DNA of 9,487 nt, taken from assembly GCA_934675045.1 (NCBI GenBank), contig CAKUPI010000056.1, forward strand, positions 1-9,487, given 5' to 3'. The DNA is from an uncultured Eubacteriales bacterium. GTDB taxonomy: Bacteria > Bacillota > Clostridia > Oscillospirales > Butyricicoccaceae. Shown piece after piece: positions 1 through 7,353 of the stretch. Positions within the stretch are counted from its first letter, which is position 1; every line of letters starts with the position of its first letter. The notes beneath the pieces are model-generated. The model worked only from the letters and a program-made list of their open reading frames with translations, made no database searches and was not told where the DNA came from. The position numbers and the translations under genes are program-made.

Positions 1-1
1 G

Positions 2-2176
2 GCCAACACCCCGGCCTGCTTCGAGCCGGCCCTCGATTACGTCGTAACCAAGGTGGCCCGCTTCCCCTTTGACAAGTTTGACACGGCGTCCAAGGAGCTG
101 TCGACCCAGATGAAGGCGACCGGCGAGGTCATGGCCATCGGCCGCACCATGGAGGAAAGCCTGCTCAAGGCGGTGCGCTCGCTCGAGGCCGGCGTCAACC
201 ACGTCTGGCTCAAGAAGTTCGACGGCATGAGCGTCGAGGAGCTGCTGGCCGGCATCGTCCACCCGACCGACGAGCGCCTGTACGCCATCGCCGAGCTGCT
301 GCGCCGCGGCATCGACCCCATCATCATCTGCGAAAAGACCAAGATAGACTTCTTCTTTGTGGACAAAATCCGCAACATCGTGCACATGGAGCGCGCGCTG
401 AAGGAGGGCGAGCCGGGCGAGGCTTCGCTGCTGCACCGCGCCAAGCGCATGGGCTTTTCCGACGCCGCCATCGGGCGGATTTGGGGCATGGAGGCCGACG
501 ATGTCTTTTTGCTGCGCCGCAAAAACGGCATCATGCCGGTGTATAAAATGATCGACACCTGCGCCAGCGAGTTTTCCTCGTACGTCCCCTACTTCTATTC
601 GACCTACGAGGAGCAGAACGAATCGGTCGTCTCGCAGAAGAAAAAGGTCATTGTGCTGGGCGCCGGACCCATCCGCATCGGGCAGGGCGTCGAGTTCGAC
701 TATTCGACGGTCCACGCCATCTGGGCCATCCGCAAGGCGGGGTACGAGGCCATCATCATCAACAACAACCCCGAGACGGTGTCGACCGACTACACCGTTT
801 CGGACAAGCTCTACTTTGAGCCGCTGTGCGTCGAGGACGTGATGAACGTCATCGACCTGGAAAAGCCCGACGGCGTCATTGTGTCGCTCGGCGGGCAGAC
901 GGCCATCAATCTGGCCGGGCGGCTGGACAGGCTCGGCGTGCCCATCATCGGCACCGGCGTTCAGGCCATCGAGCGGGCGGAAAACCGCGACAGCTTTGAA
1001 AAAACCATGGAGCAGCTCGGCATTCCCCAGCCCGAGGGCGAGGCGGTGACCGACATCGACGCCGGCATCCGCGTCGCCAACCGCATCGGCTACCCCGTGC
1101 TCGTGCGCCCGTCTTACGTACTGGGCGGCCGCGCCATGCAGATTGTCCACGACGACGAGGGGCTGCGCCGGTACCTGAAGGGGGCCGTTCTGGTCAGCGA
1201 GGACCAGCCGGTGCTGGTCGACCGCTACATTTCGGGCAAGGAGCTGGAGGTCGACGCCGTCTGCGACGGGAAGGACGTGTACATTCCCGGCATTATGGAG
1301 CACGTCGAGCACACCGGCGTGCACTCGGGCGACTCCATCAGCGTTTACCCGCCCTTCTCGGTCGGGCAGAGGGTCAAGGACACCATTATCGACTACACCG
1401 TCAAGCTGGGCCTCGGCATCGGCATCGAGGGCCCCTTCAACATTCAGTTTATCGTCGACGAAAACGAAAAGGTCTATGTCATCGAGGTCAACCCGCGCTC
1501 CAGCCGCACCGTGCCCTTTATCTCCAAAACGACCGGCGTGCCGCTGGCCGACATCGCCACCAACATCGCGCTGGGCCAGAGCCTGAAAGAGCAGGGCTAC
1601 GGCACCGGCATCGCCCCCGAGAAAAAGCGCTGGTACGTCAAAGCGCCCGTGTTCTCCTTCTCCAAAATCCGCGGCGCCGACGCCTATCTGTCCCCCGAGA
1701 TGAAGTCGACGGGCGAGGCCATCGGCTACGACGACACGCTGACCCGCGCCCTTTACAAGGCGCTCAAGGCGTCCGGCCTGCGCGTGGAAAACTACGGCAC
1801 CGTTTTTGTCACCATCGCCGACGAGGACAAGAAGAAGGCGCTGCCGCTGATCCGCCGCTTCTACGACCTCGGCTTCAACATCGAGGCCACGGCGGGCACC
1901 GCCGCCTTCCTCAAGGAAAACGGCATCCGCACCCGCGCCCGCAAAAAGATCAGCGAGGGCAGCGACGAGATTTTGCAGTCGCTGCGCCAGGGGCATGTCA
2001 CTTATGTCATCAACACGCTGACGACCGGGTCGCAGGGCACGACGCGCGACGGCTTCCTCATCCGCCGCTGCGCCGTGGAAAACAACATCACAACCTTCAC
2101 CTCGCTCGACACCGTCGCCGTGCTGCTCGACGTGCTCGAGGAGATCACCGTCGGCATTTCCACCATTGACGCGTAA
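2..2176 (+). CDS. carB: Carbamoyl-phosphate synthase large subunit, 5' end missing
   Basis: Large subunit of carbamoyl-phosphate synthase, which uses ammonia from the CarA glutaminase, bicarbonate and two ATP to make carbamoyl phosphate for pyrimidines and arginine. The frame is open from base 2 and reads ANTPACFEPALDYVVTK, a conserved stretch near the end of the first ATP-grasp half, so the start codon and roughly the first 300 residues lie upstream; the GTG at 53 is internal. About 725 residues are visible of a family length near 1,070. In order they are the end of the first synthetase half, the oligomerisation region, the second synthetase half starting at about nt 641 (VIVLGAGPIRIGQG), the ATP-grasp motif EVNPRSSRTVPF at about nt 1484, and a C-terminal MGS-like allosteric domain from about nt 1790. 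The TAA stop overlaps the pyrK ribosome binding site, indicating an operon. It appears intact. Confidence 0.97.
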   Translation, partial: ANTPACFEPALDYVVTKVARFPFDKFDTASKELSTQMKATGEVMAIGRTMEESLLKAVRSLEAGVNHVWLKKFDGMSVEELLAGIVHPTDERLYAIAELLRRGIDPIIICEKTKIDFFFVDKIRNIVHMERALKEGEPGEASLLHRAKRMGFSDAAIGRIWGMEADDVFLLRRKNGIMPVYKMIDTCASEFSSYVPYFYSTYEEQNESVVSQKKKVIVLGAGPIRIGQGVEFDYSTVHAIWAIRKAGYEAIIINNNPETVSTDYTVSDKLYFEPLCVEDVMNVIDLEKPDGVIVSLGGQTAINLAGRLDRLGVPIIGTGVQAIERAENRDSFEKTMEQLGIPQPEGEAVTDIDAGIRVANRIGYPVLVRPSYVLGGRAMQIVHDDEGLRRYLKGAVLVSEDQPVLVDRYISGKELEVDAVCDGKDVYIPGIMEHVEHTGVHSGDSISVYPPFSVGQRVKDTIIDYTVKLGLGIGIEGPFNIQFIVDENEKVYVIEVNPRSSRTVPFISKTTGVPLADIATNIALGQSLKEQGYGTGIAPEKKRWYVKAPVFSFSKIRGADAYLSPEMKSTGEAIGYDDTLTRALYKALKASGLRVENYGTVFVTIADEDKKKALPLIRRFYDLGFNIEATAGTAAFLKENGIRTRARKKISEGSDEILQSLRQGHVTYVINTLTTGSQGTTRDGFLIRRCAVENNITTFTSLDTVAVLLDVLEEITVGISTIDA

Positions 2177-2186
2177 GGAGGCCGCC

Positions 2187-2927
2187 ATGGAAAAACGCAG
2201 CCTTTATACCATCTGGGAAAACACCCCCATCGCGCAGGATGTTTTCCGCCTGCGCCTTGCGGGGGACGGCGGCTGGGTGCAGCGGCCCGGCCAGTTTGTC
2301 AACATTGCGCTGAGCGGCAAGTACCTGCGCCGCCCCATCAGCGTCTGCGACTGGGAGCAGGACGGCCTGACCCTCATCTACAAGGTGGTGGGAAGCGGCA
2401 CCGCGCAGATGGCGTCCATGCGCCCGGGCCAAACCCTTGATCTTCTGACCGGCCTCGGCAACGGCTTTGACACGGCGCCGGCGCGGGGGCAGAGGATTCT
2501 GCTGGCCGGCGGCGGCGTCGGCGTGCCCCCGCGGTACGGGCTGGCGCGCACGCTGCGCGGACAGGGCGAGAGCGTGCAGTGCGTGCTCGGCTTCCGCTCG
2601 GCCTGCGACGTTTTTTACCGGCGCGAGTTCGAGGCGCTGGGCTGCGGCGTCTTTGTCACAACCGACGACGGCAGCTGCGGCGAGCACGGCTTTGTCACTG
2701 ACGTGATGAAAAAGCTCGATTACGATTACTATTTCGCCTGCGGCCCGCAGCCCATGCTCAAAGCGGTGCACGGCGCGGGCGGCCGGGGGCAGCTCTCGTT
2801 TGAAGAGCGGATGGGCTGCGGCTTCGGCGCGTGCATGGGCTGCTCGTGCCAGACGCTGACGGGCAGCAAGCGCATCTGCGTCGACGGCCCGGTGCTTTTG
2901 TCTGAGGAGGTGCGCTTTGATGGCTGA
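2187..2927 (+). CDS. pyrK: Dihydroorotate dehydrogenase B, electron transfer subunit
   Basis: FAD and 2Fe-2S subunit that passes electrons from PyrD to NAD+ in the PyrD2-PyrK2 class 1B dihydroorotate dehydrogenase of Gram-positive bacteria. The 246-residue protein has the FAD motif RRPIS (48-52), a glycine-rich nucleotide-binding stretch AGGGVGVPP (107-115), CGPQPML (185-191) near the NAD site, and four cluster cysteines C211, C216, C219 and C231 in the GCGFGACMGC...CVDGPV pattern typical of PyrK. The ATG at 2187 was chosen because AAGGAGG (2175-2181) lies 5 nt upstream; an in-frame TTG at 2166 would lie inside carB with no such site. The gene overlaps pyrD by 8 nt, suggesting translational coupling of the two subunits. 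The length is normal and all key residues are present. Confidence 0.95.
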   Translation: MEKRSLYTIWENTPIAQDVFRLRLAGDGGWVQRPGQFVNIALSGKYLRRPISVCDWEQDGLTLIYKVVGSGTAQMASMRPGQTLDLLTGLGNGFDTAPARGQRILLAGGGVGVPPRYGLARTLRGQGESVQCVLGFRSACDVFYRREFEALGCGVFVTTDDGSCGEHGFVTDVMKKLDYDYYFACGPQPMLKAVHGAGGRGQLSFEERMGCGFGACMGCSCQTLTGSKRICVDGPVLLSEEVRFDG

Positions 2928-3834
2928 TTTACAGGTCAGCTTGGGGCAGCTGCGGCTGAAAAACCCCGTGATACCGGCCAGCGGAACCTTTGGCTTCGGC
3001 TACGAGATGGCGCGCTTTTACGACCTTGACCGGCTGGGCGCCATTTCGCTCAAGGGCACGACGCTGCACGAGCGCTTCGGCAACCCGACGCCGCGCATCG
3101 CCGAGTGCCGCGAGGGGCTTTTGAATGCCATCGGCCTGCAAAACCCCGGCGTTTTCGCCGTGATCGAGCGGGAAATCCCCCGCCTGCGCGAGGTCTATCA
3201 CGGCCCTGTCATCGCCAACATCTCGGGCTTTTCCATCGAGGAATACGTCGAGACGGCCCGGCTGTTTGACGGCTGCGCCGACGTCGATATTCTGGAAATC
3301 AACGTGTCCTGCCCCAACGTCCGGCACGGGGGCATGGCCTTCGGCACCCAGCCGGAAGCGGCGCGCGAGGTGACGGAGGCCGTCAAGAAGGCCTGCCGGA
3401 AGCCGGTCTATATGAAGCTGTCGCCCAATGTCACCGACATTGCCGCCATCGCCCGCGCGTGCGAGCAGGGGGGAGCGGACGGGCTGGTGCTGATCAACAC
3501 CCTGCTGGGCATGGTCATCAGCCCGCGCACCGGCAAGCCGGTCGTTTCGACGGGGGCCGCCGGGTTTTCCGGCCCGGCCGTCAAGCCGGTCGCCGTGCGC
3601 ATGGTGTATCAGGCGTACGCCGCAACAGACCTGCCCATTATCGGCGTCGGCGGCGTGGCGACAGCCGACGACGTGCTGGAAATGCTGTCGGCCGGCGCCA
3701 GCGCCGTTCAGGTGGGGGCGCAGAACCTGGTCGATCCGTGGGCGTGCGAGGGCATCATCGACGCGCTGCCCGAAAAAATGGCGCAGTACGGCATTGAAAG
3801 CCTGAGCGGCATCATCGGCCGGGCGCACCGCTGA
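2920..3834 (+). CDS. pyrD: Dihydroorotate dehydrogenase B (NAD+), catalytic subunit
   Basis: FMN-containing TIM-barrel enzyme that oxidises dihydroorotate to orotate, the fourth step of UMP synthesis. It is class 1B: it matches the B. subtilis type closely and lies directly behind pyrK. Visible in the 304 residues are NPVIPASGTFGFG (15-27), FGNPTPR (53-59), LLNAIGLQNPG (67-77), INVSCPNVRHGG (127-138) with catalytic-base Cys131, KLSPNV, and the FMN-phosphate region GVGGVATADD followed by GASAVQVG. The start is the ATG at 2920, preceded by GAGGAGG inside the end of pyrK; a TTG one codon earlier is less likely. Because it overlaps pyrK, the two subunits are probably made in equal amounts. No anomaly was seen. 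Confidence 0.97.
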   Translation: MADLQVSLGQLRLKNPVIPASGTFGFGYEMARFYDLDRLGAISLKGTTLHERFGNPTPRIAECREGLLNAIGLQNPGVFAVIEREIPRLREVYHGPVIANISGFSIEEYVETARLFDGCADVDILEINVSCPNVRHGGMAFGTQPEAAREVTEAVKKACRKPVYMKLSPNVTDIAAIARACEQGGADGLVLINTLLGMVISPRTGKPVVSTGAAGFSGPAVKPVAVRMVYQAYAATDLPIIGVGGVATADDVLEMLSAGASAVQVGAQNLVDPWACEGIIDALPEKMAQYGIESLSGIIGRAHR

Positions 3835-3871
3835 AGTTTGGCAGAAAAACACCAAAAAGAGAGGGAACACC

Positions 3872-4579
3872 ATGAAAAAAGACGTTATCATCGCCTGCGA
3901 TTTTAAAAACCGTCAGGACACCCTCGATTTTCTCAGCCGGTTCGAGGGGAAAAAGCCCTATGTCAAAATCGGCATGGAGCTTTTTTACGGCGAAGGCCCC
4001 GACATCGTGCGGGAGATCCGCGCGCGCGGGCACGAGGTCTTTCTCGATCTCAAGCTGCACGACATTCCCAACACCGTCAAAAAGGCCATGATCAACCTCG
4101 CCCGGCTCGGCGTGTCGATGACCAACGTGCACGCCGCCGGAACCGGCGACATGATGCGCGCCGCCGTCGAGGGCCTGGCCGAGGGCAGCGCGGGGGAGCG
4201 CCCGCTGCTCATCGCCGTCACGCAGCTGACCAGCACCTCGCAGGAGCGTATGCAGCGGGAGCTGCTCATTTCCGAGAGCATGGAAAACACCGTCGCCCAT
4301 TACGCCCGCAACGCCCGCGAGGCCGGGCTGGACGGCGTCGTCTGCTCGCCGCTCGAGGCCGCGCTGGTCAAGCGCGCGTGCGGCGAGGCCTTTCTGACCG
4401 TCACGCCCGGCATCCGCTACCCCGAGGGGGATAAGGGCGATCAGTCCCGCGTCACCACGCCGCAGAAGGCGCGCGAAATCGGCTCCGACTTCATTGTCGT
4501 CGGCCGTCCCATCACGGCGGCCGCCGATCCGGCCGCCGCCTACGCGCGCATCTGCAACGACTTTTTGGGAGGGAAATAA
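3872..4579 (+). CDS. pyrF: Orotidine 5'-phosphate decarboxylase
   Basis: Cytosolic TIM-barrel enzyme that decarboxylates OMP to UMP, the last step of the pathway. It has 235 residues, typical of the short bacterial PyrF group. The signature [14 protein letters not shown] (57-70) carries the catalytic residues D59, K61 and D64, with K32 in YVKIG completing the charged network. The phosphate-binding end of the barrel reads IVVGRPIT (208-215). The start ATG has a purine-rich GAGAGGGA site a few bases upstream. The gene follows pyrD after 37 nt, the longest gap in this operon; the gap contains no obvious terminator. It ends 2 nt before pyrE. Confidence 0.96.
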   Translation: MKKDVIIACDFKNRQDTLDFLSRFEGKKPYVKIGMELFYGEGPDIVREIRARGHEVFLDLKLHDIPNTVKKAMINLARLGVSMTNVHAAGTGDMMRAAVEGLAEGSAGERPLLIAVTQLTSTSQERMQRELLISESMENTVAHYARNAREAGLDGVVCSPLEAALVKRACGEAFLTVTPGIRYPEGDKGDQSRVTTPQKAREIGSDFIVVGRPITAAADPAAAYARICNDFLGGK

Positions 4580-4581
4580 CA

Positions 4582-5223
4582 ATGGAAAACATGGAAAAAA
4601 AGACGGCCAAGAGCCTGCTTGACATCCGGGCGGTCTTTCTGCGCCCCGACGAGCCCTTTACCTGGGCCAGCGGCATCCGTTCCCCGATTTACTGCGACAA
4701 CCGCCTGATTTTGTCCTACCCCGAGACGCGCCGCGCCGTCGAGCAGGGCATTGCCGGCAACATCAGAACGCATTACCCCGAGGTTGAGCTGGTGGCCGGC
4801 ACCTCGACGGCCGGCATCGCCCACGCCGCCCTCGTCGCCGAGATTCTCAACCTGCCCATGGCCTACGTGCGCGGCAGCGCCAAGGACCACGGCCGCCACA
4901 ACCAGATCGAGTGGCGCGTCGAAAAGGGGCAGAAGGTCGTCGTCGTCGAGGACCTCATTTCCACCGGCGGCAGCGTCATCGACGTCGTCAACGTCCTGCG
5001 CGAGGCAGGCGCCGAGGTGCTGGGCATTGCCTCCATCTTTACCTACGGCTTGCAGAAGGGGCTGGACCGTCTGGCCGCGGCCGACGTCAAAAACGTCTCG
5101 CTGAGCAACTACGACGCGCTGGTCGAAGCGGCCCTCGAGTCGGGGTACATCCGCGAAAGCGACGTTAAGAAGCTGCACGCGTTCCGCCAAAACCCCTCGG
5201 ACGAGGGCTGGATGGCGCTGTAA
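4582..5223 (+). CDS. pyrE: Orotate phosphoribosyltransferase
   Basis: Transfers phosphoribose from PRPP to orotate, giving OMP, the substrate of the PyrF encoded just upstream. The 213 residues show the type I phosphoribosyltransferase PRPP-binding motif [13 protein letters not shown] (119-131), the catalytic-loop region [15 protein letters not shown] (96-110) and the N-terminal orotate-binding region [15 protein letters not shown] (27-41). The ATG at 4582 has GGGAGGG (4567-4573) at a good distance; a second ATG three codons later is possible but would sit further from that site. The 2-nt gap to pyrF suggests coupled translation. The frame is intact and the length is normal. Confidence 0.96.
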   Translation: MENMEKKTAKSLLDIRAVFLRPDEPFTWASGIRSPIYCDNRLILSYPETRRAVEQGIAGNIRTHYPEVELVAGTSTAGIAHAALVAEILNLPMAYVRGSAKDHGRHNQIEWRVEKGQKVVVVEDLISTGGSVIDVVNVLREAGAEVLGIASIFTYGLQKGLDRLAAADVKNVSLSNYDALVEAALESGYIRESDVKKLHAFRQNPSDEGWMAL

Positions 5224-5235
5224 GCCGAGCGCGCC

Positions 5236-5682
5236 ATGCAGTGGAGCGTCAAGCATTATGACGAGCTGACCCGCGACGAGGTGTATGAGCTTCTGCGCCT
5301 GCGCTGCGCGGTGTTTATTGCCGAGCAGGACTGCGCTTATCTGGATGTCGACGGCGAGGACCGCACGGCCTGGCACCTTTTTGCGCGCGACGGACAGGGC
5401 AAGCTGTGCGCCTGCCTGCGCGCTCTGCCGCGCCGCGGCGGCGAGCCCATGCATTTTGGCCGCATCGTTGTGCGCGCCGACTGCCGGGGCTTGGGTCTCG
5501 GCCGCGCGCTTGTGTGCCGCGGGCTGGAAACGGCGCGCGGAACATGGGACGAGCACAGGGTCCGGATTTCGGCGCAGGCCCATTTGCAGCGTTTTTACGA
5601 GAGCTGCGGCTTCTGCGCGCTGTCCGGCGCCTACGATCTGGACGGCATTGCGCACATCGACATGGAATGGAAAGACGAATAA
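5236..5682 (+). CDS. GNAT-family N-acetyltransferase, ElaA-like
   Basis: Predicted acetyl-CoA-dependent acetyltransferase of 148 residues. The N-terminus YELLRLRCAVFIAEQDCAYLDVDGED (17-42) is the recognisable ElaA pattern, the acetyl-CoA pyrophosphate loop is RGLGLGRAL (84-92), and the C-terminal AQAHLQRFYESCGF (113-126) and DGIAHI blocks are also typical. The acceptor substrate of ElaA proteins is not established, so no reaction beyond acetyl transfer can be claimed. It begins 12 nt after pyrE with only a weak ribosome binding site (GCCGAGCG), so it is probably the last gene of the pyr transcript and translated less efficiently. A link to pyrimidine metabolism is not implied by the sequence; it may simply ride on the operon. 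Codon use matches the upstream genes. Confidence 0.9.
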   Translation: MQWSVKHYDELTRDEVYELLRLRCAVFIAEQDCAYLDVDGEDRTAWHLFARDGQGKLCACLRALPRRGGEPMHFGRIVVRADCRGLGLGRALVCRGLETARGTWDEHRVRISAQAHLQRFYESCGFCALSGAYDLDGIAHIDMEWKDE

Positions 5683-5717
5683 AAAAGCCGTCCCCCGGCG
5701 TGAGGTGGGCGTTTTTT
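5683..5717 (+). terminator. Candidate terminator of the pyr operon, probably rebuilt after insertion
   Basis: Directly after the acetyltransferase stop, CGTCCCCC (5689-5696) can pair with GGTGGGCG (5704-5711), with one mismatch and one G-U pair, around the 7-nt loop GGCGTGA; six T follow at 5712-5717 and six A precede the stem. This fits a Rho-independent terminator. The 5' part, AAAAAAGCCGTCCCC, pairs much better with an arm 1.7 kb downstream (7394-7409), so this hairpin may be a substitute formed when a cassette split the original terminator. Confidence 0.5.
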
Positions 5718-5858
5718 GAGGAAATTCTGGAAGAAATTGTCGTTAAGTTAAGGGAACAAGTAGAATCTCAACATCTCGACACCACGCATCCAAAAATCAG
5801 ACTAAAATTGCGCAAAAGGACAATAGTTAGAAAATCCTAACAAGCCGAGGGATGTACT

Positions 5859-5960
5859 CAAAAAGTTCAAAGCATAGTCAAAACGCCGAAAAAGAACGGA
5901 CGGGAGCAGTTCGGCGCTCCCGTCCGTTTTTCTATGCAGAACTCTTTGACCCACTTTTTG
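5859..5960. repeat. Nested inverted repeat, about 100 nt, MITE- or structured-RNA-like
   Basis: Outer arms CAAAAAGT-TCAAAG (5859-5872) pair with CTTTGA-CCC-ACTTTTTG (5944-5960) with a 3-nt bulge; GCATAG (5872-5877) pairs with CTATGC (5932-5937); and a GC-rich inner stem AACGGACGGGAGC (5895-5907) pairs perfectly with 5916-5928. A competing 7-bp stem, CGCCGAA (5884-5890) with TTCGGCG (5910-5916), overlaps the inner loop. The element carries no reading frame of interest. It could be a miniature inverted-repeat element, a structured RNA or a terminator with extra dyads. Confidence 0.6.
5895..5931 (+). terminator. Terminator-like inner hairpin
   Basis: A perfect 13-bp GC-rich stem (5895-5907 with 5916-5928), 8-nt loop AGTTCGGC, followed by a short T run ending at 5931. 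The form is that of an intrinsic terminator on the plus strand. It is also the core of the larger nested repeat, so it may serve another role. No clear transcript enters it except read-through from the pyr operon. Confidence 0.4.
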
Positions 5961-6278
5961 AAGTTTGAGCCGCTGTTTTTCCCTTATTGGCTTAACGCGG
6001 CTTTTGCAGCAAAAAATGGTGATGTATGCGCCAAAATTTCATAAAATCCACACGTGCTATCAACTTCTGACCATAACGCATTCAAAAATCGGGCTGAATT
6101 AGGGGAATATAGTGATAGCGGTTTAATGATGCAAAATTTCAACACCTGCCCGAAAGGCATTAAAAATTGGACAGATGGTTTTCCCCGCGCCCCTCTCTTT
6201 CAAAAATACTGCACAAAGGAAAATGCTTTGTTAGTTAATAGAAATCTAAGCTCTGTGTGGAAAATTTTATTAAAACAG

Positions 6279-6307
6279 TTGACACTCTGCCGGGGATATG
6301 GTACATT
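6279..6307 (+). promoter_or_regulatory. Sigma-A-type promoter for the two-gene cassette
   Basis: A perfect -35 TTGACA (6279-6284), a 17-nt spacer and a -10 TACATT (6302-6307, four of six consensus bases). Transcription would begin near 6314, leaving a leader of about 45 nt before the ATG at 6359. The -10 box lies inside the first copy of a repeated 12-mer, so binding at that repeat would be expected to block polymerase. Confidence 0.65.
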
Positions 6308-6342
6308 CTGTTTGAAGAACTCTATCGGCAATATGGTACATT
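6296..6342 (+). repeat. Direct repeat ATATGGTACATT, possible operator
   Basis: Two identical 12-mers ATATGGTACATT at 6296-6307 and 6331-6342, exactly 35 nt apart. The first covers the -10 box, the second lies in the leader just before the ribosome binding site. Given that the gene downstream starts with a ribbon-helix-helix-like segment, autoregulation through these copies is a plausible inference. The second copy could also act as a -10 box behind TTGAAG (6312-6317) at a poor 19-nt spacing. Confidence 0.45.
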
Positions 6343-6358
6343 TGAAACGGAGGGTTTT

Positions 6359-7081
6359 ATGCCAAGACAAAATTTTATGACAATATCTGTCACTGATACT
6401 GTACAAGAAATGTTTAATGAATTTGTCCGAATCAAAGGAGTCACAAAAGCGGCTGCCTTAACAGATGTTTTGGAAATGTATATGCTGGCAAGCGATGAAA
6501 CACTTTACCTCGATTTAAAGAAAAAATATCTGAATACAGAGGCGGTAAAAGATATGATTGTTTCCCAACAGAGTCAGCTTGCAAGCGAGGATATTATTTT
6601 TATGAAGCTTGGGCAGAAAGACTTTAATGGAAAAAGCTATACAGAAGACAAGACAATGCAACTTTACATCAGTGATTGCGCAGTTCGAGGATATACTTGG
6701 TTTTCCACGCAATCGCTATTCTTTGGAATGAGCCCCGATAAAGTAAAATATTTCAACCAAAAAATTCGTTCTGGCGAGAATGTTACTATTCTGTTTGCAG
6801 GCAACACGATTTTAGGCGAGCAAAAAGCCAATGATATTGGATATGCCGCTGAAGTCGAGGAGGTCTACTCCGAAAAAGATTCCGTTCCTTGCCCGGAAGT
6901 AAATGCTGTTCCTTCCGAATTCTTAGGCGAAGAAAGAAGAATTTGGTTAAAGCTTAAAAATGTTCGTGAAGAAAGAAATATCAAGGCTTCTATGTTGAAG
7001 ATTACAAGTTCAGGTAGAGATTTAAAAGATGTAATCTCTGTTGGGCAATTTCATTTTGGATATGTTTCTTTTAAGCGTTGA
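6359..7081 (+). CDS. Accessory protein with RHH-like N-terminus and possible PUA/EVE-like C-terminus
   Basis: A 240-residue protein of unestablished function. Residues 1-45 (MPRQNFMTISVTDTVQEMFN and on) show a short beta strand and two helices in the style of a ribbon-helix-helix DNA-binding domain. Residues 46-100 look helical and charged. From about 108 the pattern changes: YTWFSTQSLFFG, GENVTILFAG (139-148), IGYAAEVEEVY (160-170), IWLKLKNV (195-202) and a closing FHFGYVSF (231-238). This beta-rich layout, with a ligand-like middle and a closing Y/F motif, resembles PUA-fold or EVE-like domains, but that is a judgement by eye. The start is the ATG at 6359, 5 nt after ACGGAGGG (6346-6353); an in-frame GTG at 6257 lies upstream of the promoter and is rejected. 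The protein is AT-rich in codon use, unlike its neighbours, and is followed after 11 nt by a small membrane-protein gene. It has no signal peptide and is probably cytosolic. Confidence 0.85.
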   Translation: MPRQNFMTISVTDTVQEMFNEFVRIKGVTKAAALTDVLEMYMLASDETLYLDLKKKYLNTEAVKDMIVSQQSQLASEDIIFMKLGQKDFNGKSYTEDKTMQLYISDCAVRGYTWFSTQSLFFGMSPDKVKYFNQKIRSGENVTILFAGNTILGEQKANDIGYAAEVEEVYSEKDSVPCPEVNAVPSEFLGEERRIWLKLKNVREERNIKASMLKITSSGRDLKDVISVGQFHFGYVSFKR

Positions 7082-7092
7082 AGGGTCTTTGT

Positions 7093-7305
7093 ATGGCAAG
7101 AAATTCTTATGATAGGTACTGCAAATATCGGGCGAATAAGCTCAGATATGAGTTTATGACCTCTGCACCATTAGTTATAGTTGGATTTGCATTTGCGGTA
7201 CAAATTTTGAAATATTTTCTCGCCCTCTTGGGTATCTATATTGCGAGTGTTTTCTGCTATTGCTTTGTAAAAGAAACGATTCGCAATAGGAAAGCGAATA
7301 GATGA
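7093..7305 (+). CDS. Small membrane protein of the accessory cassette
   Basis: A 70-residue protein that I do not recognise. It has a basic N-terminus (MARNSYDRYCKYRANKLRYE), two adjacent hydrophobic segments at about 24-39 and 41-59 that could form a membrane hairpin, and a basic tail KETIRNRKANR, so both ends are predicted inside the cell. The ATG at 7093 is chosen because GAAGGG (7080-7085) lies 7 nt upstream; an in-frame TTG at 7078 has no such site and would overlap the upstream stop. It lies 11 nt behind the 240-aa gene and just before a strong terminator, so the two genes form one transcript. Small membrane partners of this kind occur in toxin-antitoxin and defence pairs, but nothing in the sequence proves such a role. 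Confidence 0.7.
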   Translation: MARNSYDRYCKYRANKLRYEFMTSAPLVIVGFAFAVQILKYFLALLGIYIASVFCYCFVKETIRNRKANR

Positions 7306-7313
7306 TATATTGT

Positions 7314-7353
7314 AAAAAGTACCCACCTCGCAAAAATGAGGTGGGTACTTTTT
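7314..7353. terminator. Strong bidirectional Rho-independent terminator
   Basis: A perfect 16-bp inverted repeat: AAAAAGTACCCACCTC (7314-7329) pairs with GAGGTGGGTACTTTTT (7338-7353), loop GCAAAAAT. The A-tract on one side and T-tract on the other let it work on both strands. It ends the cassette transcript 8 nt after the small membrane-protein gene, and could also stop the leftward operon whose own terminator appears split. Confidence 0.95.

Larger units (their letters stand above)
5718..6278. other. Stretch of about 560 nt without a convincing gene
   Basis: The left part of the low-GC insertion. It holds a 41-codon open tail at 5715-5840 (plus frame, no start or ribosome binding site of its own), a nested hairpin at 5859-5960, and AT-rich sequence from 5961 to 6278. 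The 10-mer CAAAATTTCA occurs at 6032-6041 and again 100 nt later at 6132-6141. Open frames over 6054-6380 (plus) and 6200-6406 (minus) have no ribosome binding site and read like non-protein. The region may be decayed coding DNA of a former mobile element or a regulatory or noncoding RNA region; the sequence does not decide this. Confidence 0.5.

Noticed and set aside
2929..3891. Long minus-strand open frame of 320 codons opposite pyrD
   Set aside because: It is antisense to a clear, intact pyrD, has no ribosome binding site, and reads as the low-complexity Arg/Ala/Gly/His mixture usual for the reverse strand of high-GC genes.
3812..5655. Minus-strand open frames of 256 and 371 codons opposite pyrF, pyrE and the acetyltransferase
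   Set aside because: They mirror recognised genes with full motifs on the plus strand and show no protein-like pattern of their own.
6054..6380. Plus-strand open frame of 108 codons ahead of the 240-aa gene
   Set aside because: It lacks a ribosome binding site, runs through the promoter and start of the real gene, and its composition is not protein-like.
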